DNA of 37,911 nucleotides from CAYQQJ01 sp964515945 (lineage in GTDB: Bacteria > Pseudomonadota > Gammaproteobacteria > Pseudomonadales > Cellvibrionaceae), in NCBI GenBank assembly GCA_964515945.1, contig CAZEWY010000007.1, positions 1-37,911 on the forward strand, written 5' to 3'. The notes beneath the pieces were generated by a model. The model worked only from the letters and a program-made list of their open reading frames with translations, was not told the DNA's origin and did no database searches. Below, one piece after another: positions 33,593 through 37,911 of the stretch. Positions within the stretch are counted from its first letter, which is position 1, and each line of letters starts with the position of its first letter. The translations under genes were made by a program, and so were the position numbers.

Positions 33593-33810
33593 CTCAAGTT
33601 TCGGAGTTCAATAGCGCCATACTTAACGCGGGTATACAGTGAGGTTCGATTTGGGGTAGGGCTTTCTGGAACCCTCACGAGAGGGACCTCGTGTGGGAGC
33701 CCCCATGGATGGGTTCACGGCGTTTCCAGAAAGCCCTGCCCCGAAGCGGACCGGCGCTAAAACTCCTACGTGGCGGCGCCAAGAACTCTTACGAACTCCG
33801 AAACTTGAGC
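33592..33810. repeat. MITE-like palindromic element, copy 2
   Basis: The 227-bp gap between the ApeP-like and PPTase stops is filled by a 219-bp element with perfect 18-bp inverted ends (33592-33609 and 33793-33810). An inner inverted repeat (33653-33671 and 33724-33742, 18 of 19 pairs) and the same central CACGAG/CTCGTG hairpin as at 29817-29840 follow. It shares the phrases ACCCTCACGAGAGGGA and TTCACGGCG with copy 1. It can serve as a two-way transcription barrier between convergent genes. Confidence 0.65.
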
Positions 33811-33819
33811 CATAAGCTG

Positions 33820-34551
33820 CTAACCCTCACCCCAACGCCCAACCCTAATGTTCGACAAGGGCTCCGCTGCCGCCAGAGACAAAACCAGATCACCTCCAGC
33901 CCCGGATTTAAACGATGAAACCTGCCCCGTTTCCAAGCTGAGCACCCAGCTCGAAAAACACAGTTGTTTGCCCGCGCATTCACCACTGGAAATATTCCCA
34001 CCGAAGCTGACCCGGGCTTCGCGATTGAAAACCGAGCTGTCCAGCAGTTTGATGGCGGCTTCCTGGCAGGTCCAGCGGTGGGTAAAAAACTGCGCTCGCC
34101 GGTCCTCCGGCAATTCATTCAGGCGCTCCGCCTCGTCCGGGTGGAGGAAATGGCCGGGTCTCAACCAGGGCCGGGTAGGACGCTCGACCACTTCCAGATC
34201 CACACCCAAATCAAAAGGTGCCAGGGCCACAGCCACAGCAGTCGCGCAGTGACTGATACTGAAAAAGGGGCGGCCGGCGCCGCGCAGGCTGGGCTTGCCA
34301 TTGGTGCTGTAGACCAGCTCTATGGATCCCGGCGGCACCGCTTCCCATTGGGCAATCAAGGATTTCAGCATGGTCCGCGCCAGCAAAAAGCGCCGGGCTG
34401 CATCGGGATGGCGGAACCGCTGATAGCGTTCGCGCTCGTTGGAATCCAGCCAGGCCTTCGGATCTCCGATCAATGGATCGGCGAGGGGACACCACCAAAC
34501 CTGAGGCTCGACGACCCGGCCTGTTACCGGTGGTGTGATTGCGGCTGACAT
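33820..34551 (-). CDS. Sfp-type 4'-phosphopantetheinyl transferase
   Basis: The 243-residue enzyme has the Sfp-family motifs: F-S-I-S-H-C (98-102), G-V-D118-L-E120 for magnesium, and W160-T-C-Q-E164-A-A-I-K-L. The last is normally W-x-x-K-E-A; the Lys is Gln here, a departure at a residue usually conserved. It would convert apo-ApeE, ApeF and the third ACP to holo form. It lies about 78 bp downstream of dsbA on the same strand, with a GC-rich hairpin between, and next to repeat copy 2. A general secondary-metabolism PPTase is the alternative to a dedicated one. Confidence 0.85.
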   Translation of the reverse strand: MSAAITPPVTGRVVEPQVWWCPLADPLIGDPKAWLDSNERERYQRFRHPDAARRFLLARTMLKSLIAQWEAVPPGSIELVYSTNGKPSLRGAGRPFFSISHCATAVAVALAPFDLGVDLEVVERPTRPWLRPGHFLHPDEAERLNELPEDRRAQFFTHRWTCQEAAIKLLDSSVFNREARVSFGGNISSGECAGKQLCFSSWVLSLETGQVSSFKSGAGGDLVLSLAAAEPLSNIRVGRWGEG

Positions 34552-34592
34552 GGGATCAGATTGGGTACAGAGGCGGGGCGGAAGGGGGAGAT

Positions 34593-34617
34593 CCGGCGCA
34601 ACCCGCGGCTGCGCCGG
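34593..34617. terminator. Hairpin between dsbA and the PPTase gene
   Basis: CCGGCGCA (34593-34600) pairs perfectly with TGCGCCGG (34610-34617) across nine bases. On the minus strand it follows dsbA by 12 bases and precedes the PPTase ATG by 41 bases. No T-run follows, so it is a possible weak terminator or processing site only. Confidence 0.35.
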
Positions 34618-34629
34618 GCATATAAGGCT

Positions 34630-35259
34630 TTATTTTTCCTGGCGGATCTTGTCCACCAGGAATTCCGCGACTTTCAACATTTCCGGTTGGCCCGCGAGGT
34701 TGGCCCCCGTAATGCGATAGCGGCCATCGACCACCAGAACGGGTGTCGAGGTAATGCCGTAACCGCGCTGACGGGCGTCGGCCTGCTGTACCTGGCTTCT
34801 CACGCCGAAGGAATTGAAGGTTTTGCTGAAAGTCTCCTTGTCCACGCCGTGAGCGGCGAAGAACTCGGCAATTTCACCCTCGCTAGCCAGGGATTTCTTG
34901 CCCTGGTGCATGGCCCGGAAGATTTCACCGTGGAGCTCCTTCAGCTTACCCAGCGCCTTGGCGGTGTAGAAAATTCGCGCGTGGGTGTTCATGACGTCAC
35001 GCCAGATAGCGGGAGAATACCGCACAACCACGTCCTCGGGCTGTTTTTCAGCCCAGGCTTCCACCAGGGGTGCGAAGGTATAGCAGTGACCACAGCCGTA
35101 CCAGAAGACCTCGGTTACCTCGATCTTGTCAGGGTCGATGGTTCTTACGGGCGTGTCGATTACTTGATAGTGAGTGCCCGCTTCGTAGGATGGTGCGGGC
35201 TCCTCGGCGCAAGCCACTATACTCGCCATAATGCCCAAAATGGCCACTAGAATTCGCAT
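34630..35259 (-). CDS. dsbA: Thiol:disulfide interchange protein DsbA
   Basis: The 209-residue periplasmic oxidase has the active site C56-G-H-C59 in F-W-Y-G-C-G-H-C-Y and the cis-proline loop T-S-T-P-V-L-V-V-D-G. The N-terminal signal ends S-I-V-A-C-A-E-E, which could be read as a lipobox, so lipid anchoring is possible. GAGGAG precedes the ATG at 35259. It forms disulfides in exported proteins and is housekeeping. The gene order polA, engB, cc4, dsbA matches Pseudomonas-type genomes. Confidence 0.9.
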   Translation of the reverse strand: MRILVAILGIMASIVACAEEPAPSYEAGTHYQVIDTPVRTIDPDKIEVTEVFWYGCGHCYTFAPLVEAWAEKQPEDVVVRYSPAIWRDVMNTHARIFYTAKALGKLKELHGEIFRAMHQGKKSLASEGEIAEFFAAHGVDKETFSKTFNSFGVRSQVQQADARQRGYGITSTPVLVVDGRYRITGANLAGQPEMLKVAEFLVDKIRQEK

Positions 35260-35304
35260 AATTTACTCCTCTGAAGGAAAATGGATTGATGCGTTTGCCC
35301 GGCC

Positions 35305-35964
35305 TCAGTGCAGACCAGCGATGAAATTCGCCACCGCCGCAATTTCGGCATCGCTCATGTTCTTGGCAACGTCGCGCATGACAGCATTGTTGTCGTTGAC
35401 ACGGTCACCGGCGCGGAAAGCCTTGAGCTGAGTCGCGATGTAATCGGCATGCTGGCCACCCAGGCGCGGATAACCGGCGGGCGAGTTGCCCAGGCCACGG
35501 GGAGAATGGCAGCCGGTACAGGCGGGAACGCCGGTTTCCAGATTACCGCCGCGATAAATGCGAGCGCCCAGTTCCAATCCGTCGACCTTCTCACCGGTGT
35601 AGATCTGTACTTCGATTTCCTTGGCGCCGCTGATCTGCATGGGCTGCTGGGCATAATAGGAAGCGATGTCCACCAGATCCTGGTCGCTGAAGCCGGCAAG
35701 TATGCCGGTCATCTGCGGCACGGGACGGCCGGGCTCACCATTGTTGCCAGCCTTGATATTCTGCAGTTGTTTGAGCAGATACTTTTCACCCAGCCCTGCA
35801 ATTTTGGGAAACGTGGAAGCTACACTGTTGCCGCCCTCTCCGTGACAGGCGGCACAGGTCGTGGCCAGGGCTTTACCCGCTTCCGGGTCGCCAGCGGCAG
35901 TTGCCAGTTGAGCGGCTCCCGCAAGGCTCAGGGAAATCAAGGTATAACGTACTAGGTTTTTCAT
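35305..35964 (-). CDS. Cytochrome c4 (dihaem)
   Basis: The 219-residue protein has a signal peptide (A-T-A-A at 21-24) and two covalent haem sites, C37-A-A-C-H41 and C149-T-G-C-H153, each followed by a Met ligand region (V-P-Q-M-T-G; N-A-V-M-R-D). Two similar halves and the length are those of cytochrome c4, an electron carrier to terminal oxidases. It is 45 bp upstream of dsbA on the same strand and divergent from engB. Confidence 0.9.
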   Translation of the reverse strand: MKNLVRYTLISLSLAGAAQLATAAGDPEAGKALATTCAACHGEGGNSVASTFPKIAGLGEKYLLKQLQNIKAGNNGEPGRPVPQMTGILAGFSDQDLVDIASYYAQQPMQISGAKEIEVQIYTGEKVDGLELGARIYRGGNLETGVPACTGCHSPRGLGNSPAGYPRLGGQHADYIATQLKAFRAGDRVNDNNAVMRDVAKNMSDAEIAAVANFIAGLH

Positions 35965-36134
35965 TGGCTATTCCGTTTTCGTTAAGGTCGTTCTGTTCAG
36001 TTCAATGCAGACGTGGGCCTGCATCCGCTCATAAGGTCACGGCAATGGATATCCGTTGGACGCGCTCCGGCACTTTCGCTCGGCATTCGGCGTTCGACGC
36101 CCGGCATCCGGTTGGCCCGAACGCGGGAGTAAAC

Positions 36135-36165
36135 TTTATCTCAGGCAGGCTGTACCTGATAGAAT
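36135..36165 (+). promoter_or_regulatory. Possible engB promoter
   Basis: TAGAAT (36160-36165) is a five-of-six -10, with a weak TTTATC at 36135-36140 and a long 19-base spacer. The rest of the 275-bp gap between cytochrome c4 and engB shows nothing clearer. Confidence 0.25.
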
Positions 36166-36239
36166 CACGCCATCTCGGCGGACAGGCCGGTATTATATAC
36201 GCAAGTTGTTGATAACTCATTATATTGGCCACCAACTCT

Positions 36240-36896
36240 ATGCAACAGATCAATTATCGCTCGGCCCAGTTCCTGATTAGCGCCCCCAGTCTGGCCCAGT
36301 GCCCGCCGGAAGGCGGTGCCGAGGTGGCTTTTGCCGGACGCTCCAACGCGGGCAAGTCTAGCGCTATTAACACTCTGACTCAAAATACCAAGCTGGCCCG
36401 CACCAGCAAAACGCCGGGGCGCACGCAGCTGATCAACTTCTTTTCCCTGGATGAACAGCGTCGCCTGGTGGACCTGCCGGGCTATGGCTATGCCAAGGTG
36501 CCGCTGGCCACCAAGAAGCAGTGGCAGGCACACCTGACGGAATACCTGTACCAGCGCCAGTGCCTGCGCGGGCTCATTCTGCTGATGGACATTCGGCACC
36601 CCTTGCAGGAATTCGACACCAGCATGATTAACTGGGCGGTCGATGCCAGCATGCCGGTACACATACTGCTGACAAAAAGCGATAAGCTCAAGCGTGGAGC
36701 CGCAAAAAATACCTTGTTGGCTGTCCAAAAGCACATTAAGGACGCGGGCGTTGACGATCTGGTGACCGCACAATGCTTTTCATCGCTGAAGGCGGAAGGC
36801 CTGAAGGACCTGGAAAAAGTGCTGGGGCATTGGCTAGCAGACGAAAATCTGCTGGATGAGTCATCGGCGGAGAGCGACCAAACCAATCCCGAATGA
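36240..36896 (+). CDS. engB: Ribosome biogenesis GTP-binding protein EngB (YihA/YsxC)
   Basis: The 218-residue GTPase has G1 G-R-S-N-A-G-K-S at 33-40, the G2 threonine in K-T-P-G-R-T-Q, G3 D-L-P-G-Y-G and G4 T-K-S-D. It assists large ribosomal subunit assembly. The ATG at 36240 is preferred over an upstream TTG (36225), to give the usual M-x-x-I-N-Y-R-S-A-Q-F start. It faces polA with a small-RNA-like region between, the same order as E. coli yihA-spf-polA. Confidence 0.93.
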   Translation: MQQINYRSAQFLISAPSLAQCPPEGGAEVAFAGRSNAGKSSAINTLTQNTKLARTSKTPGRTQLINFFSLDEQRRLVDLPGYGYAKVPLATKKQWQAHLTEYLYQRQCLRGLILLMDIRHPLQEFDTSMINWAVDASMPVHILLTKSDKLKRGAAKNTLLAVQKHIKDAGVDDLVTAQCFSSLKAEGLKDLEKVLGHWLADENLLDESSAESDQTNPE

Positions 36897-36906
36897 ATCG
36901 CCAATT

Positions 36907-36941
36907 AAAAAAGCCCGACGGCCTTGGGGGAACCGTCGGGC
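36907..36941 (-). terminator. Rho-independent terminator, minus strand
   Basis: GCCCGACGG (36913-36921) pairs perfectly with CCGTCGGGC (36933-36941) across 11 bases, and the minus-strand product runs into six Us (36907-36912). It also lies just past the engB stop on the other strand and could stop that transcript, though the T-run is only on the minus side. Confidence 0.8.
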
Positions 36942-37028
36942 AAGGATTTGTTCGGCCGTGCCGAACTTAACGGACACAGCCTTCGATAGGGAAGGCCGCT
37001 ATCAGTTCCTCTTTGAGCGGCGATTGAC
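36907..37028 (-). ncRNA. Probable small RNA in the Spot 42/ErsA position
   Basis: Minus-strand RNA read here would fold into three perfect hairpins: GCCTTC/GAAGGC (36979-36984 and 36991-36996), GTTCGGC/GCCGAAC (36950-36956 and 36960-36966) and the terminator with six Us at the 3' end. A -10-like TACACT lies at 37035-37040, just after the polA-side terminator. The slot between polA and a convergent engB holds Spot 42 in E. coli and ErsA in Pseudomonas. The 5' end is a guess, and no primary-sequence match to either RNA is claimed. Confidence 0.5.
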
Positions 37029-37050
37029 ATAAAAAGTGTAAATTTCGGGC

Positions 37051-37077
37051 AAAAAAAACCCCAACCAGGGGTTGGGG
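37051..37077 (-). terminator. Strong Rho-independent terminator after polA
   Basis: On the minus strand an 8-bp stem (CCCCAACC 37059-37066 with GGTTGGGG 37070-37077) with a 3-base loop is followed by eight Us (37051-37058). It lies about 170 bases after the polA stop. Confidence 0.85.
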
Positions 37078-37125
37078 GAAGATCACTTGTGCTTGGGGAA
37101 GCCATTCAATCAAAAAAGAGGAGAA

Positions 37126-37227
37126 CTAAAGCAGCTCGTTCACATCCTCTGACTGGCCCTCCCCGGTTAAGTTCAAAAAATCATCAGCCTTCTCAAAGAT
37201 TGGCGCTAAAATAGTCAATTTGACCAT
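37126..37227 (-). CDS. Possible 33-residue small ORF after polA
   Basis: ATG at 37227 to TAG at 37126 encodes an acidic 33-residue peptide (ending S-E-D-V-N-E-L-L). It sits between the polA stop and its terminator, and has no ribosome site that I can see. Random ORFs of this size are common, so it is listed only as a candidate. Confidence 0.15.
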   Translation of the reverse strand: MVKLTILAPIFEKADDFLNLTGEGQSEDVNELL

Positions 37228-37247
37228 GCCGGCGCCCGGGCAGCCTG

Positions 37248-37911
37248 CTAATGAGCTTGATCCCAGTTATCACCCACACCCGCCTCCACCAATAGCGGTA
37301 CCGACAATTCCGCCGCGTCGCTCATCAGGCTGCACAGCCGCTGCCGCACCATTTCAACACTCTCCTCCTCGACCTCCAGCACCAGTTCATCGTGAACCTG
37401 CATCACGATGCGGGCGTCGATGCCGGTGTCGGTAAGCCAGGCGTCGACATTGAGCATGGCCTTCTTGATGATGTCGGCCGCCGTGCCCTGCATGGGCGCA
37501 TTGATGGCGGTGCGCTCCGCCGCCTGCCGGCGCATGCCGTTGCGGGCGTTGATCTCGGGTAGGTACAGACGCCGGCCGCTAAGGGTTTCCACATAGCCGC
37601 GCTCGGCGGCACTGGCGCGGATCTCGTTCATGTATTTCTGCACCCCCGGATAACGCTCGAAATAGAGGTCGATATACTGCTGTGCCTGCTGGCGGCCGAT
37701 TTTGAGCTGCCGCGCCAGACCGAAGGCCGACATGCCGTAGATCAGCCCGAAGTTGATCGCCTTGGCACTGCGCCTCTGCTCCGGCGTCACCTGGTCGAGC
37801 CCGACCCCGAAGACTTCCGCGGCTGTGGCCTTATGCACATCCAATCCCTCGGCGAAGGCTCGGCGCAGTCCTTCGTCCCCCGACAGGTGCGCCATGATGC
37901 GCAGCTCGATC
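37248..37911 (-). CDS. polA: DNA polymerase I, C-terminal part (5' part off the window)
   Basis: The last 221 codons of polA are present. They hold the O-helix motif R-R-S-A-K-A-I-N-F-G-L-I-Y-G and the motif C V-M-Q-V-H-D-E-L with the catalytic Asp, and end G-D-N-W-D-Q-A-H as in gammaproteobacterial PolA. The frame is open to the window's right edge (I-E-L-R-I-M-A-H-L-S precedes). The 5'-nuclease and 3'-exonuclease domains lie beyond the window. It is followed by a strong terminator at 37051-37077. Confidence 0.93.
   Translation of the reverse strand, partial: IELRIMAHLSGDEGLRRAFAEGLDVHKATAAEVFGVGLDQVTPEQRRSAKAINFGLIYGMSAFGLARQLKIGRQQAQQYIDLYFERYPGVQKYMNEIRASAAERGYVETLSGRRLYLPEINARNGMRRQAAERTAINAPMQGTAADIIKKAMLNVDAWLTDTGIDARIVMQVHDELVLEVEEESVEMVRQRLCSLMSDAAELSVPLLVEAGVGDNWDQAH

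Noticed and set aside
29621..33810. Composite transposon carrying darBA
   Set aside because: No transposase, the two copies differ in length and ends, and no target duplication flanks the whole block; only a looser bracketing is reported.

Overview
The window looks like chromosomal DNA from a Gram-negative gammaproteobacterium of the Pseudomonadales/Cellvibrionales kind, probably aquatic. This rests on the right-hand housekeeping block (polA, small-RNA slot, engB, cytochrome c4, dsbA), on outer-membrane, lipoprotein and LolA-like genes, and on fairly GC-rich, densely packed minus-strand operons. I did not try to name the species.

Layout. 1-2674 (minus): a three-gene operon for an outer-membrane beta-barrel, a small phosphate-binding-like periplasmic protein and a HAMP/PAS sensor cut by the left edge. 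2916-6049: an NTF2-like protein, a MetY-type sulfhydrylase (plus) and a YhiN-type flavoprotein. 6111-23557 (minus): an almost perfectly collinear aryl polyene (APE) operon. In transcription order it holds apeC, D, E, F, G, H, I, a GT2 (apeJ-like), an LpxL-like acyltransferase, an aromatic amino-acid ammonia-lyase, apeK, L, M, a halogenase-like flavoprotein, apeN, O, P, Q, R and a lipoprotein hydrolase. Most junctions overlap by 1-17 bp, so it is probably one long transcription unit read from a promoter near 23610-23640.

23769-28169 (plus, divergent): an ABC exporter pair, a third ACP, a further complete ketosynthase and a Cys-less ketosynthase partner. 28189-29591 (minus): a BtrH-type acyltransferase and an unrecognised partner. 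30052-32181 (minus): darB and darA, the dialkylresorcinol (DAR) genes. 32311-34551: a DUF2141 protein, a second ApeI-like/ApeP-like dehydratase pair and an Sfp-type phosphopantetheinyl transferase. 34630 to the end: dsbA, cytochrome c4, engB, a probable small RNA and the 3' end of polA.

How it fits together. The ammonia-lyase and ApeH can supply and load an aryl starter. ApeO/ApeC/ApeR, ApeQ and ApeI/ApeP would extend it to a conjugated polyene on ApeE/ApeF. The flavoprotein may halogenate the ring. DarB and DarA would make a dialkylresorcinol, and an acyltransferase (best candidate the BtrH-like protein) could join polyene and resorcinol in an ester. That is the architecture of flexirubins, the pigments classically known from Bacteroidota. 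The strongest reading of the window is therefore a gammaproteobacterial flexirubin-like APE-DAR hybrid pigment locus with its own ACPs, PPTase and exporters.

Two related palindromic MITE-like repeats (29621-30036 and 33592-33810) bracket the darBA/DUF2141/dehydratase block. No tRNA, rRNA, CRISPR or transposase gene was seen.
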